From assembly GCF_905147365.1 (NCBI RefSeq), contig NC_056408.1:8308001-8372000 (forward strand): DNA of 64,000 bases, written 5' to 3'. Under the pieces are notes generated by a model. That model made no database searches and had not been told where the DNA came from. It saw nothing but the letters and a program-made list of their open reading frames with translations. The position numbers and the translations under genes were made by a program. This stretch comes from Aricia agestis (lineage: Eukaryota; Arthropoda; Insecta; Lepidoptera; Lycaenidae). Shown here piece by piece: positions 34,701-46,833 of this stretch (its first letter is position 1; each line of letters opens with the position of its first letter).

Positions 34701-37700
34701 TAAAGACTTAGGTACTAGGTACTAGGTAGGTATTTTTTTGGGCATTGGCATAAAATTTATAAACCATTTACGAGATTTAAGAGTCACATAAATAAAACTG
34801 GTGCTTGTACTGTACGAACCATAAGTCAATATTATATTAATACGAATGTGCATCTAGCAGTCTATCAGCAACCACTTCACGCTTAAACCGAGGAAGCTAT
34901 TTCGATAAATAAACTTTATATACTATGAATAATGAATATATTATATGAGACAATAGGACAGAAATAGGATAATATATTATAGGACAGTTTTAATCCCGGT
35001 TTTAAATTACGGTTTGGACGCGATGATTTTCAGCGTATCGTAGTTGCGGGCAACGCATATCTCTTAGATGAATCATTTATCTAAGGCATATCTAATAATA
35101 AATTGCAAATAATTTTCCAGCTCTGCGAATACATCCATACATACGACTACTGCAATGGCGTAGTGATGATCTTGGACTACACGGAAGCGAATGTAATAGA
35201 TATCGCTAAAACACTCGATATCCTGCAAGTACATCAAGTTATTAAGATACTAGTGGTAAGTGGTAAGTTAATACTTATACAAGTTGTACCAAAGAACTTT
35301 AGCAAGGCAACAAATAACAATAGAAAGCGTTTTCTTCTATGTAATATATACAAAATGACTAATTGACACAGGAAAGGAGAAGAGGCATTTTTGCATGGAA
35401 CCCATTTCCAAGCTGTAGCACATTCACATATTATAATATAATGAAACAGCTTAAAAAGTTGAACTTTTTTTCAAGCCTTTTCATTTGCCCTTCGATATGC
35501 CCCTCCTAGCTTATCAGTTTTTCTCTAAAATCTGTTAGAATTTCTTTTGTGGTCCTTTTTCTACTGTGACCAAGCCAAACCAGTAGATACTATGTTGTAA
35601 GTTCTGTTATTTCATATCCAGGATACATCTGGCACTGTTCCAAAGTTGCAATACTCATCTGTCTAGAATCAAAAAGTAAACAAACATTTTAGTTACTATT
35701 TGATTCTCACCAGATGAAACTCTACTAGTTAGTTTCATTAATTTTAAAGTAACTCTATCGAATAGAGTTTTAGAGAACAATAAAATATTTAATAATAACT
35801 TATCTACTTTTCAGGAAGGTTATGGATTAAGATTAAAAGGCATTCATATCGTAACTCCTTCAAAACTTGCTAACGTAATCGTAGCGTTCTTCAAACAGGC
35901 AACCAGTGAGAAAATTGGCCGACGTATATTTTTACATAAGACTTTCGACACTTTATACGAATCTATCCCCAAAGATATTCTGCCTGCTGATTTAAATGGA
36001 CATCAAAAATCTTTAAAGCAAATGCACAGTAAGTAATTAGCAAACATATTAACATAATGAGTTCGGAAGTGTATCTGCCTTTTATTAGTTAGTTTTTGTC
36101 AGTTGCGCCTTCATGCTAAAAAGCCTAACTTTCATAAACCTAACTTTTCTTTGTAAAGCTGAGGGAGTTTGTATTTAAATATACTATACTACTTTAGTAT
36201 ATGAAATGACTGTACAAATAAAAAGCTTAATATTTTCTTTTAACATACAGTAGTATAATATTATGAAATATCTATTAAGAGATATAAAACAAAACTTATT
36301 ATTTAAGGATATAGCAAAAAGGTCGTCGAGCGGCAATCTATGCAGTATCGTTACTTGTCATGGCCAAAAGATAATATCGTAGACTTTAGTTCTGAGAAAG
36401 CACGTTAGACCTCGTCTAAATTATTATAATATTATATTATGTGTCAAACATAATAATAATTACATGTAATTTATTACCGCTGGCAATGAAAAGTCACATG
36501 CGAAAACTGCATTTGCTATGTTTTTTGTTGGTGTGATATCACGTTGGCGTTACAAAAAAGAAGGTCAGATAATATTGGTACAGGGTCATATTTTAATTCC
36601 ACAATCTTGTTACATTTTGAAATGAAGCTCTAGGCTGTTTACCTTGCATTCCAATATTATATACTAGATGTCCCGCGCGGCTTTGCCTGCGTAAATATTC
36701 CCATAAAAAAATATAGATATACTCCCTTCACGTGGTCTACTCTATATATCTGTGCCAAATATTGCCATAAAAATTGCTCCAGTAGTTCGTGAGACAAACC
36801 CTTTCTAATATTATCCCCGTTTTTCCCACATTTTCCTGAGTGTCTTCGGTCGTATTAGTCTAGAGTGATAGCCTTACTCGATAAATGAGCTATCTAACAC
36901 TGAAATAAGTTTTTAAATCGGACCTGTAGTTACTGAGATTAGCGCGTTCAAGCAAACATACTCTTCAGGTTTATAATATTAGGTATAGATTTTTTTAAAT
37001 TATCGCTTGACAAACTCGAGTCTCGATCTAAAAGACTTTGAAAAGTACCAATAACAGGGTCATAATGGGCTCATAACCATGGGACGATGTATGGTATAAT
37101 ATGGTAGAGATGATGATGATAATGAATGTAATTAGCATAGTAGAATATGTTTTCCGTTCTTAAAACAACGCCGAAACTCCCAAAATTGTATCTATAAAGA
37201 ATCAGGAGTTCTCTCAGCACCTTCCGAACCACGGTATACCAGGTATACCTCGATGCAAAATCTTACTTGTTGGTAGCATATTATGCTTAAAATACTTATC
37301 ATGAAACCGAAGTCACCACTTAAATTTACAATAAACGTTATTTAACATTCATCAATAAGAAAAACACACTTCTCCATACATTTTTTTCAACCCACAAGCT
37401 TTACAAAAAACAAAACTTGTCAGTACGCGCGCGATTTTAAGACAAGGGTCAAGTTTGAAACTTCTAGAAATCGTCGTAAGTGTGCTTTAGAGGCATTAGA
37501 AGTGACTATAGCCCGTCTTTGTTATATTAAGAACACTTTGTGCAAGTAAGAGCGGTAAAGATATAGTTTACGATATACTGTGGTTAAAATAATACACGAA
37601 GGTGATAATCGAGCTCCAGGAGCGCGGTCCACAGATGCGCGCATTTTTGACATCGAGCTCCTAGAGCGTGGTCCACAGTTGAGGGGATATCCTACATACC

Positions 37701-38173
37701 AAAAGAAAAATTTTGAAAATCGGTTAACAAACGGCGGAGCAATCGTTGAACATAAAAAAACGAACATAACACCTCACCCATTTTGAATGTCGGTTAAAAT
37801 TGTAGCCTATGTGTTATTCTGATATATAAGCTATATTATTGTAAAGTTTCATTAAAATCCGTTCAGTAGTTTTTGCGTGAAAGAGTAACAAACATCCATA
37901 CATCCAAACAAACTTCTTAGACTCACCATGTCACCAAGTGGCATTTAAGGCTGTTAAATAAAAATACTTCTTAAACGTGCAGTAATCCCTGACCCTAATA
38001 TGAACTCTTTCGTTACAGTTGACATGATTAACTCGTTGAGCTCGGAAGAGTTTAGTGCACATCTGGATGAGATGAGAGGAGCATGTACCAACGAGAACTT
38101 CAGACAGAAGGACAAGTTCAACCACGACTTCATGGGAACCCCTGGATCCTTCAGATCTCTCTGCTTAGATTAG
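31391..38173 (+). CDS. CRAL-TRIO domain protein (alpha-tocopherol transfer protein-like), complete, six exons
   Basis: Exons 31391-31553, 32643-32793, 33791-33914, 35121-35255, 35815-36028 and 38019-38173 (163, 151, 124, 135, 214, 155 nt) join in frame to 313 residues ending TAG. All introns are GT-AG. The start MERIPSNDF is the first ATG after a short leader. Residues about 15-100 form the helical CRAL-TRIO N-terminal region (ILEDWIKKQEHF, YLERGIILGKGSIEKVKNKL, YRTLLPTYFE). Residues about 105-270 form the lipid-binding domain, with YDYCNGVVMILDYTEA and LRLKGIHIV as family marks. The C-terminus is MGTPGSFRSLCLD. Sec14/CRAL-TRIO proteins carry small hydrophobic ligands such as tocopherol, retinoids or phosphoinositides in the cytosol; the ligand here is unknown. 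A close paralogue lies tail-to-tail at 41874-46833. Introns hold RTE, Helitron and MITE insertions. AATAAA at 38363-38368. Confidence 0.92.
31643..31862 (+). mobile_element. Lep1-like Helitron in CRAL-TRIO intron 1
   Basis: Starts TCCATTCTTCAAATAATG, then AAATGCGAAAGTGTG, (CTGT)n, CCCAAACCGCTGAGCCG; ends GTTGCAGGCGTCATCTAG|T. Confidence 0.75.
32044..32230 (-). mobile_element. Non-autonomous Helitron 3' end, minus orientation, in the CRAL-TRIO intron 1
   Basis: Same family as 1081-1254: CTAG end at 32044, stem ACCGAGCTTCGCTCGGT, a C tract near 32109, and the motif CATGAAAATCGTTGGAGCCG. Confidence 0.6.
32262..32562 (-). pseudogene. RTE-type LINE C-terminal fragment in CRAL-TRIO intron 1
   Basis: Minus-strand translation gives LRSKTGITDIGIKAAKLKWA, GHISRMHPDRWAKIATDW, GLPRKRWRDELD, then a stop, then DRDEWKDLGQAFAQQWD. 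This is the standard carboxy end of lepidopteran RTE/endonuclease-RT proteins, broken by one stop after DTYKPG. No upstream RT part. Confidence 0.75.
33360..33722. mobile_element. Helitron fragment abutted by a mariner-type MITE in CRAL-TRIO intron 2
   Basis: 33360-33535 is a Lep1-like 5' part ((CTGT)n, ACCGCTGGACCGATTTTGC), cut off. 33541-33722 is the right part of the CAGGGTGTAAC MITE, ending TTTTGTTACACACTG|TA. Confidence 0.65.
36664..36989 (-). mobile_element. Helitron-like element, minus orientation, in CRAL-TRIO intron 5
   Basis: On the minus strand it runs from A|TCTATACCTAATATTATAAA at 36989 to CGCGCGGGACATCTAG|T at 36664. No microsatellite; AACTACTGGAGCAATTTTTA in place of the usual ACTGAACCGATT. 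Confidence 0.7.
37600..37800 (+). repeat. Dispersed repeat with a duplicated ATCGAGCTCC..GGTCCACAG motif
   Basis: ATCGAGCTCCAGGAGCGCGG at 37607 and ATCGAGCTCCTAGAGCGTGG at 37652, then AATCGGTTAACAAACGGCGG and TTGAATGTCGGTTAAAATTG. A related tail type occurs at 55500-55600 and 30140-30230. Confidence 0.45.
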
Positions 38174-38488
38174 GAATTATTTAAATTAAGAATTACTTGG
38201 CACTTCAGGAGTTCCAATATTACCTACACGTGGAAATTAACTTGATACCTGCTTTTATAAAAGTTTCCTTGGAACGAGGTGCCTAGTTAAATCCTGCTTG
38301 GTATTATATACTTATATAGTAGAACAAGAAAATATGAAATTTTCAATATGTATTACCAACCTAATAAATTAATTGTTTCAAGGTTTCATCTGTTTTACTA
38401 TAGTTAATTGTGGGTCAAGAAAAAATAAAACATCCTTTGACATCGTACCTTTTCTAGGTATTCTATATATTCTGTCTAAAGTCAAAAT

Positions 38489-38845
38489 AATTTAATGTGG
38501 CACCAGTGGTTATTGATCTTTCTAGTCTAGGAGCTGTGAGAAAATGCTCGCTCACAAAAACTATTAACTTCAGAAAAAAAATTGAACTATTATAAAGACA
38601 CATAATTTTATATTACATTCATCAGAAAACCTTTTGGTAACTCTTAGTATGATATACTGCAACTATTTATGAGTTTAAACTTTAAGGTGATATAATTATG
38701 TGTTCATAATGAGTTCACATCGAGTATGTAAATTACGATATCGCCCTTAGACTAGAAACATCACTTTATTGTCAATCACGTTTTGTATAGAAAACGGTGA
38801 AATATGATAAGTATTTTACCAGAGGGTTAATGACCGCTACGATCT
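38489..38845. mobile_element. Relative of the 22955-23720 DNA element
   Basis: ACCAGTGGTTATTGATC at the left and GGGTTAATGACCGCTACG at the right are imperfect inverted ends. Internal TAGTCTAGGAGCTGTGAG and TATAGAAAACGGTGAAATAT match the other copy without its nested MITE. It lies just after the CRAL-TRIO 3' end. Confidence 0.5.
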
Positions 38846-39197
38846 GAATACAGAGATTTTAGTTGAAGTACTTACTCCTACTTACTTCTGTGATGCCTTG
38901 ATTTTTCAAATCAAAATTGTCACCGTGGCTTTGCTAAAATATTCGTTAAGGTAGTTTTATGAGGTGCTTATAATGTGATGCTGCTGTGACCGTGACATAA
39001 AGGCTGCTAATAATCCCTAAATCTAAAATTATGTATACAGCTGGTATACAGGGTTCAACGGAAATGGCCTCACGAAAACGAGTGTATCTCCTTGGTACTC
39101 CTCCCACACAAAATCAATTATCTAAATGTATTAAAATAATGATCTCTTCTAACAAAAAATTTACACAATTGATTAATAAGCCAAAAATATAGTGTAA

Positions 39198-39936
39198 CAT
39201 TTTTTTATTTATTTATTTAACTCTTTATTGTACACAAGAAACACATAAAGATATAATTAACACGGAAAGACGACACAAAGGAACTGCTCATTTCTAAAAG
39301 AAATCTCTTACAGCAGCCCTACGAAGAGATACAATTTAAAAGACAGCAGATAGGACGTGCACAAACAATAGCTATTAACTAATTAAACTAAATCAACTAT
39401 ATATACAACAATATCGAACTAATAATAATTTACACTAAGACTATAATATAAAACCTATATATAAAATCAATAAATAATAATATGAATATAATAAATAAAT
39501 ACTATATGTATACATAATAATACAAATTACGGTGATTGAGAATAAAGATAATGCTCTTGCAATCGTCTTTTAAACACAGCGATAGTTGGACTGTCACGAA
39601 CAGTGTGGGGAAGCGAGTTCCATAATCTGACTGCGTGCACGGTAAAGGAATAGGAGTAGAAATTGGTACGATGGGATGGGAGGGAGAGGTTAGTTCTGAT
39701 ACTGGATCTGCACGGGATTTCAGGAGGGTGGGAAAAATTAAATCTATCGTGCAGATAGGATGGAGAGAGAGGATTATGCAAAATATTATAAAGTAAACAG
39801 AGGATATGGGAGTTGCGACGGAGACGGATAGGAAGCCACTTGAGCCTCAACCTGAAGGCTGATACGTGATCAATTTTTTTTAAGTCCAAACACAAAACGG
39901 ATACAGATATTCTGTAAACGTTCTAGTTTTGTTACA
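39198..39936 (-). pseudogene. Jockey/CR1-type LINE, reverse transcriptase C-terminal fragment
   Basis: Minus-strand reading: TKLERLQNICIRFVFGL, a frameshift in an A run near 39880, then DHVSAFRLRLKWLPIRLRR, HILCLLYNILHN, VRLWNSLPHTVRDSPTIAVF and a stop at 39527. LQN.CIRF, RL.WLPI..R and RLWNSLP are typical of the end of LINE polymerases. A 3' UTR of about 330 bp ends in an (AAAT)n tail at 39200-39225. Dead 5'-truncated copy between the two CRAL-TRIO genes. Confidence 0.8.
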
Positions 39937-40429
39937 ATATTAAAAAGTAGTAGGTTATCATCTGATAATATATTTTATGTCCAATGTACACTACAAAATT
40001 ATTTCTAGACGATTAAGTACGTATTTTTCAGGTTTTGTGTGTAATTTTTATTACCTAATAGGTACTTACAATTATTACTTACTTGTAGTATGTGTTATAC
40101 TACATAATTTCAGAAGCCATGATTTACAAGTTATCAATAAGATAGTACTTTTTTTTTGTGTGTAATAGACATTACCTACACAGAAATAAGTTGTACAAAT
40201 GTAATGTAAATTACATAACATAAAGATTGAAATATTGTTGTACTATTTATGTTAATTATTTAAAAATTGAAAACAGTTGATTAAGTCTTATTATTTTTTT
40301 TTTTCGTAAAATGTTTTCCTGCACAATGTCTGTTACGGTCGCAGTTGGATTTTAGAATTATAATTATTAATGACTTACCTCTAATTAAATGAAATTTTTT
40401 TAATATAAGCCACATTATCTGCCAGACTC

Positions 40430-40930
40430 TTCATTAAACTGAAGTTTAATCATCATTAAGGCTGGCGCATAAACGGCAGTTTAAGTTGCAGTCGAGACCG
40501 ACTGCAAGATGCGGTTGCCGCACGGCGATCTGCAGTTTCCATACAATATTGACAGACACAAGGACTAGACTCTAGCTAGAGTTTTACAATTTTTTGTTAA
40601 AATCGTCATCGACGCGACGATTCCGTAGCGATGGACTGCTGCAGAGGCAGCGAAGGCGTAGGCGATGTAGGCGACCGCCCATACGGCCTCGCGGTCCAAG
40701 GGGTTTCGCGCCTCGATGGTCCGTATACGCAAAAAATATATAGATTTAACTACTCATCTGACAATAAATAATAAAAGGGCGAGACGGCTAGTAATTTTTG
40801 TACGGTTGAAAAAAAAAGGCAAAAATTGTAAAAAAAATTAAAGTTAGGATAGTCCTCTAGCGTCCTCGGGCCTCGCAAAATTTATCTTGCCCACATCAGG
40901 TTTTGCCCCGCCACTGGACTGCTGCTAAAA
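40430..40930. other. GC-rich repeat-like patch, unassigned
   Basis: GC-rich text (CGGCCTCGCGGTCCAAGGGG, GGTTTTGCCCCGCCACTGGA) in AT-rich surroundings, no frame. Probably a DNA-transposon derivative; borders not found. Confidence 0.35.
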
Positions 40931-41372
40931 CCAGATGTCTATCTAGTCTCTTACAGTACTAATAGAAGTGGAAAGCAGAAAAATATAAATTTCGGAAAGA
41001 AAATACCTAAGCAACCTGTTGCACGTACATTGTAATTAATGTAATTAAAAAAAATATTTTATGATAGAAAACATATTATGTTAATGAATGTAATATTGCG
41101 TAGAAATAATAGAAATTCTTAGTAAACATTTTTTAAATTGTTACTCCTATGACGTTAAAAGGTAATTAATATAAAAAAAAAAAACTTATAAGAGAAAAAC
41201 AATTGAGCAAGACGCTAGTAGAGTTTAAAGCTGTACAAAGTTCAACACTTTATTTTTACATCTGAAAAGGAAACACAATTACAAGAAACTGCAGTCTAGT
41301 TTGTTAATCTAGTTACAATTCAGGTTGTAAGATGGTACCCTTCCAACGTCATAATAATATAAGTATTATTAT

Positions 41373-41607
41373 CAGTGACGGATTAAGACTACTTCATGCC
41401 CTAAGCAATCTATGCCTGTGTGTGGAATCGGTCTACCTAAAAACATTAGTTTTATCCTAAGAAACTTTTTTCGTGTGGTTTTTTTGGTGACGTGAGAGTG
41501 AGATGTGATGGCCTAAGGACGGATGTTTTTTGTCCTTATTCTGGTGCCCCCTCAGACCCGATGCCCTAGGCAATTGCTTAATTTGATTAAGGGTTGATCC
41601 GTCACTG
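41373..41607. mobile_element. hAT-type MITE with exact 8-bp target duplication
   Basis: Starts CAGTGACGGATTAAG, ends TTGATCCGTCACTG, and is flanked on both sides by ATTATTAT (41365-41372 and 41608-41615). Internal CATGCCCTAAGCAATC / GATGCCCTAGGCAATTGC are further inverted or direct echoes. Confidence 0.8.
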
Positions 41608-41873
41608 ATTATTATAGTTGAGCTAAATGTTAGGCCCTAGACGATCAATTCTATTGTGCAATATAATTAAACAATATAATTGAACAATTTATTTGACTAT
41701 AAAACTGAAATGCAGGCGCAGTCAATATAATTAACCCTAGACGGTCAATTATAATGTTTAATAGTAGGTATACAAAATATTTAATTTTATATCACATGCC
41801 ATACGTTCCTATAAAATTGTATCAATAATTTATTTCCTTGTTACTCTCAAATAAATAGTATTATCAAATTAGA

Positions 41874-44800
41874 CTAATCCAAACACAGTGTCCTGAAAGT
41901 GCCAGGCATTCCCATGCATTCGTTGTTGAACGTGTCCTTCTGTCTCAAGTCTTCGTTAGTACACATCGACTTCATTTTCTGCAGATGCGCGGAGAATTTT
42001 GGTGAACTTAAAACGTTCACCCAATCAACTGAAAAAAACGTTTACATCATTAAGAGAGGCAACGGGCTTTATTTTCCACCGAGACACCACACAAATTAAA
42101 GGTATATATTTATTATTAGATATATATTTCTAAAAAGTATAAATTATAATATACATCCTTATTATCCAGAGACGGACTAGCGCTAACCCGACAAAATAAC
42201 GTAACTAGGTCCGCCAACTGCCTATGAATCCATTTCTCGACACCCATGACCCCGTACACCTTTTTAAAATTCGGCACATTTATTCAGACGCTGATATAGA
42301 CTAATATAAATACAAAAACTGGGCAGTTCCCAAAACATTACTTACATACTGGTCGAATTAATAATCTCCTTTTTAAGTAAGTTAAAAACATAAAGTTATT
42401 AATACAGGACGTATATTAACTTTATGGTTAAAAATCTTTTTGAAACTTACGATGAAGTTCGTGTATAGATTTGCAGTTTCCTCCATATTCGGCGGGCAAT
42501 ATCTCCTTGGGTACGATTTGGAATATCGAGTCGAAGTCCTTGTGTGAGGTCACCCTGTGCGCGATCTTAGCACTGGCGGCTTGCCTGAAGAAGCTCACTA
42601 CTATGTTCATCACCTTCGAGTCGGAGACTATGTGGAAGCCTTTCAATCTCACCCCGAAGCCTTCCTAAAATTATTATAAGAATTGTATGTAATGTTAGAT
42701 CCTTTAGAATCTTAGAGATGTTTAAAAATGCAACTGTGTGTAGAAAAAAACAATGCCAGAAAAAACCCAGACCCGTTGGGGTTATGTTTATTAATTTATA
42801 AATGCCTGATGCTTACCACCAGTATCCTTATAAGATTATGAACGTCGACGATGTCAGTTCTCTTAACAATATCCAAAACATCGGCTTCAGTGTAGTCGAA
42901 AATAACTATCAGGCCGCTACAGTAATCGTAGGTATGGAGGTATTCGAACATCTGGAAATAATACGGTACTTATAGATTATAATTTATAATACTTAGGACC
43001 AGTAGCGGCGTTAGTTGGAGGGGCGACGCTAGGCGACTGCCCAGAGCGCCGGATAAAAAAGGGCGCCGCGCCGCAGGCGTCACAATTTTTAGCACTACCA
43101 CAGAATATATATTAGTAGTACCAAGCACTACCAGCACCCTGCGGGGCTAAAATGGTCACATTTAGCAATTCCTCTCAATCAATTCAGCAAATGAATTGTC
43201 AAAACTGTCAAACTGACAAATGTCAAATCAGTACAAAAATACAGAAATGAATTGCAAGCAGAGTTGCATTAGAAAAATGAATCATATTATGATTCATATC
43301 ATGATTCTTCAAAGCGATCATTTTAGCCCCGCTGTGCGCCGAAGGAATCTCGCCCAGGGCGCCAAAACCGGCACTGCTTAGGACAACGAACATGACACCA
43401 CGAACGAAGTCGCCGATAAACCTTGGTTTTGTGAGGATATATTGTATTAGTTTTAAGTTTCTTGAAATAAATAAATATTAAAAAAAAGAACAATAAAATC
43501 CTATTAGTTTATGGCGCGCACTATTTTAAAATGGCTCAGCAAAAATGGAATAGTAAATAGTAGTCAAGTAAGTTAAGTTCTATCTCGTCAATTTTAGGCA
43601 GTTTTTATGTAAGTATATTTTTTTCCGGAACTCAATGTATTTTCATACCAAACTACCAAAGCATTCTTAACGGTTTGGTTGTAAAAAAGTAGAAGATAGA
43701 CACATGCATTTATATACGTTCGATTTACAAAATGTCTACATTACTAGGGTCCCGTTTTTACCCTTTGGGTACGGAACCCTAAAAAGCGACTTTGTTGTAT
43801 ACTATGTAGTGAAGTAATTAAGTATGGATTCTTACTGCTGTACACCATCTGTAGTAGTTTTGCAAGTCGTCGGGTTTTCCTCCCACCATCTTCAGGAAGT
43901 AAACTCTGTAGTGATCACTTGTCAACTTCGGCAGTAGTCCATCGATCCTAAGATAATAATAATTATTATTATTAAGCACCGAATAAAAAATAAGGTAAAA
44001 TACTAAGCATCACATTTTTAAATTTTAGTATTTTTCGGGTAAACTTGTTCATGAAAGAAAATTATTATTATATTACAGGGAAAAGGTGGCAATGTGGCCC
44101 CTGTATATATATTGGCCCCCTTCAATATTTTTAATGTTTTAACAAGGCTATCCAGTATAATTTTGGTGGAACGGGATGCTCGCGGCATGCTACTAATTTA
44201 GCACCATACAAATCTAATAGAGGCTGTCAAGTTCGATTGTCATTTGATCGAGTTTAAACTTGCGACCGCTGACCGGTGAAACTTTAATCGTGTATGATTT
44301 TATTTCGATGGTTGTAGAGCCATGGGTACATTCTCAAATTTTTGACTAATGGGCTATGTAGACTGTGGAGGCTCCAAAGGTGACTATAACATTTGTGATT
44401 TTTGCCGTTAAGTTTCACTTGTGTAATACATTTAATGTGACATCCCCGGGGGGTCACATTATCATCACTTGATCACAATAGACATAACTAATTGATCTCA
44501 AAATACCAAATGTGATTGATTAAGAAAAATTAAAACTTTCGATTATCCTGCACGAGTTTTATTTATTCCCGAATAAGACATGTTTAAACGAATAAGAAGT
44601 CTCTTAATGTATTTTTTAGGTTTCTGACTCTTATATTTTTTAAATAATGCTTGTAAAAGCAAAGTGGGGGCCACATTACCACCTTCTCCTATATAAACTA
44701 TAACGACGACATTATTTTGAGAAAGGCTTTAGATTCTATATTATGTTTGTATTTTTTTTTACCTTTTCCATTGATAAGAAAAAAGTTATATCTTACACAT

Positions 44801-46833
44801 ATTTGGAATCTCGACAGATATCAGCGTCGAACTGTTCAAAGTATTTCGGCAGGAGAGTTCGGTACGTGCAGAGTCTGTCCAGTTTCTTCTTCACCTTCTC
44901 AACTGATCCTTTCGCCAAAATCAGAGCTCTTTCTAAATATTCACTACCTGCAGAACAAAATCATAGACCGTAAAGTTTAATCTTATTACACCATACGGGG
45001 TAATAATAATAATAATATCTATGTACGGTTCACACCACGTTAGTCTGGCCCCGTGCTAAGTACCTACCTGAAGGACTTGTGTTACGTATACCAGACAACG
45101 GAAATATATTCAATACCTTTATCCTATAACTATATATATTTAAGATTTTTATTATATGACACACATATATAATACACATCCATGACCTAGGAACCTTGAA
45201 TACTTTTTGTTCCTTCGGCGGGATTCGAACCCGCGACCCCCCGCTTGAGCTACCAACAACCCATCAACTGAGCCACAGAGGTCGTCATAATATGTTAATT
45301 ATTCAGTTTCGAGGCTTTTGCAGAATGAATATCGTCCCGAAAATAAAACAATTATGAGATCAACTTTGCTACTTGAATAAAAGTTTTAAAATGTACTATT
45401 ATGTCCTTTCGTCAAAGACTCAGAGTACACTGTAAGATAAGCAGTGCCGTAAGAGTTCTAACTACGTTTCTATTAGTAATGCCTCAATATCATGAAAAGT
45501 GAGAGTGACACTGGACCATGCATCAAAATAATCAGGTTTAAAAAAACTGGTGATATTATTCAATTGCTTTTATTATGGTAAATAAACAATAATTGCATCG
45601 TGATTGTATCGATGTCGTAAAGGTTTTATTGGCATTAATAACCGGAACAGAAGGTCTACCCTGACCTTTTACTGTCAAGGAACAGAAACAAGGTTAAAAT
45701 GAGGCGGAAAACTGAATAATGAAAAAAATTTAATCATCCTGCCAGTATGGAAAAATGTCTTTAGCGTACGTGCTCCGAGAAATCGGGAACTGAAAAGCCC
45801 GTTTTAGAGTTTTGTTGAAAATTGCCGAGTGCTGGAATGCCGAAAAAAAAAAACAAAATCTAACAGCACCGAGAATGCAAAATACCATGTCGTACTTAAC
45901 TATTGAGCTATTATCTATATTAAAATTTAAAACTTAAACCATCTAACTCCGCAGGATTACTTAGTTACATTTGCATCAGATCAGATTATGCGTTACGGTG
46001 GAATAAGTACACATTAATTAATATAGTGGCGTTATGATCTGTCTGAACGGGTCTGTAATCGAAAAACCTCTATCTATTGTTAAGAATTCCCTATGAAGAA
46101 GGAAAGAAAAAAAGATGAGCCAGCCTTCGCTTCTGACCCATAATGATAATGTTCTAGGCCAGGGGCTCCCAATCTTTTTCAGCGTGCGGCGCAGATACAC
46201 GTTCAATATTTTGTCACGGCGCGGCGCCCTACTCTACCTAGCTATTAGAAAAAGATACATAAATAATTAACACCTTTAAGCGGGTAAATAATAACAAACA
46301 TATATTTAATCATCTATCTGCTTTGTAAAATTATTATTATTATTTTTTTTTATAATATTTGTGGTTTCGGATAATGATGGAGGATCGACTCACGTCGCCC
46401 CTCGTGCCTTTCCACGGTGCACCAGGGCGCCGCGGCGCACACTTTGGGAACCTCTGCTCTAGGCTTTATCAATTCTAAATTGAAGACATGAGTGGATGAA
46501 GTGGATAACTAACATTTTACAGCATAAAAGCTAATTTTTTCCTCATAATTTTTGTAACTAGCTAGGTAGCTAATATGTCTAGCTACACATAGAATCCACA
46601 TTTTGATATCAAATCAATATCCCAAACTTGAAATTGTTGCTTCTACCCTGTCTTCAATTCGTTAGACACTTACCCAAATCCTTGTCGACGAAATGCTGTT
46701 GCTTCTTCAACCATTCCTCCAAAAGATTGATCGACTCATGTATTATCTTTTTGTCCAAATTGTACTGTTTTCTTAGAAAGTCCAAAGTTTCAGCGCGTGT
46801 CTGCAACACTTCATTTTTGGGAATCACCTCCAT
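41874..46833 (-). CDS. CRAL-TRIO domain protein paralogue, complete, six exons
   Basis: Minus-strand exons: 46833-46674, 44947-44797, 43947-43836, 42951-42817, 42664-42451 and 42028-41874 (160, 151, 112, 135, 214, 155 nt). They join to 308 residues from MEVIPKNEV to GTFRTLCLD and TAG. Exons 2, 4, 5 and 6 are exactly as long as those of the gene at 31391-38173, and every intron phase agrees (1, 2, 0, 0, 1), so the two are duplicates. Shared motifs include LLEEWLKKQQHFVDK, YLERALILAKGSVEKVKKKL, CTYRTLLPKYFEQFD, HTYDYCSG, DYTEADVLDIV, RLKGFHIVSDSK and KEILPAEYGG. Role as for its partner: soluble carrier of a hydrophobic ligand, not identifiable from sequence. Exon 3 is 12 nt shorter than in the partner (loop MVGGKPDDLQ). 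AATAAA on the minus strand at 41829-41834. Introns hold hAT and other MITEs and a SINE. Confidence 0.92.
43000..43376. mobile_element. hAT-type MITE (8-bp target duplication) carrying a nested MITE
   Basis: CAGTAGCGGCG to CCGGCACTG, flanked by CTTAGGAC on both sides (42992-42999 and 43377-43384). A second MITE at 43143-43330 sits inside it: GGGGCTAAAATGGTCAC at its left, GATCATTTTAGCCCC at its right. Both lie in intron 3 of the minus-strand CRAL-TRIO gene. Confidence 0.8.
43745..43795 (+). repeat. 3' end of the GGAACCCT dispersed repeat
   Basis: AGGGTCCCGTTTTTACCC and GGGTACGGAACCCTAAAAAG, as at 6660-6700. Confidence 0.5.
44078..44689. mobile_element. DNA element with 24-bp inverted ends in a CRAL-TRIO intron
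   Basis: GGGAAAAGGTGGCAATGTGG at 44078 and the inverse CCACATTACCACCTTCTCC ending at 44689. About 610 bp, no ORF. Confidence 0.65.
45123..45282 (-). mobile_element. tRNA-derived SINE
   Basis: On the minus strand: TGTGGCTCAGTTGATGGG (A box), then GGGTTCGAATCCCGCC (B box), then GAACAAAAAG, GGATGTGTATTATATATG and an ATAATAAAAATC tail. The head is tRNA-like but the acceptor stem does not close and the body runs on, so it is a SINE and not a tRNA gene. Confidence 0.75.
46160..46456. mobile_element. hAT-type MITE with 8-bp target duplication
   Basis: CAGGGGCTCCCAATCTTTTT to GTTCCCAAAGTGTG-type right end (plus GGGAACCTCTG), flanked by TTCTAGGC and CTCTAGGC (7 of 8). Inside are GCGGCGCAG and GGGCGCCGCGGCGC. 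Left half shared with 1411-1500. Confidence 0.75.

Noticed and set aside
45190..45285. tRNA gene
   Set aside because: A and B boxes are present but the cloverleaf does not close, and a SINE body and tail follow.
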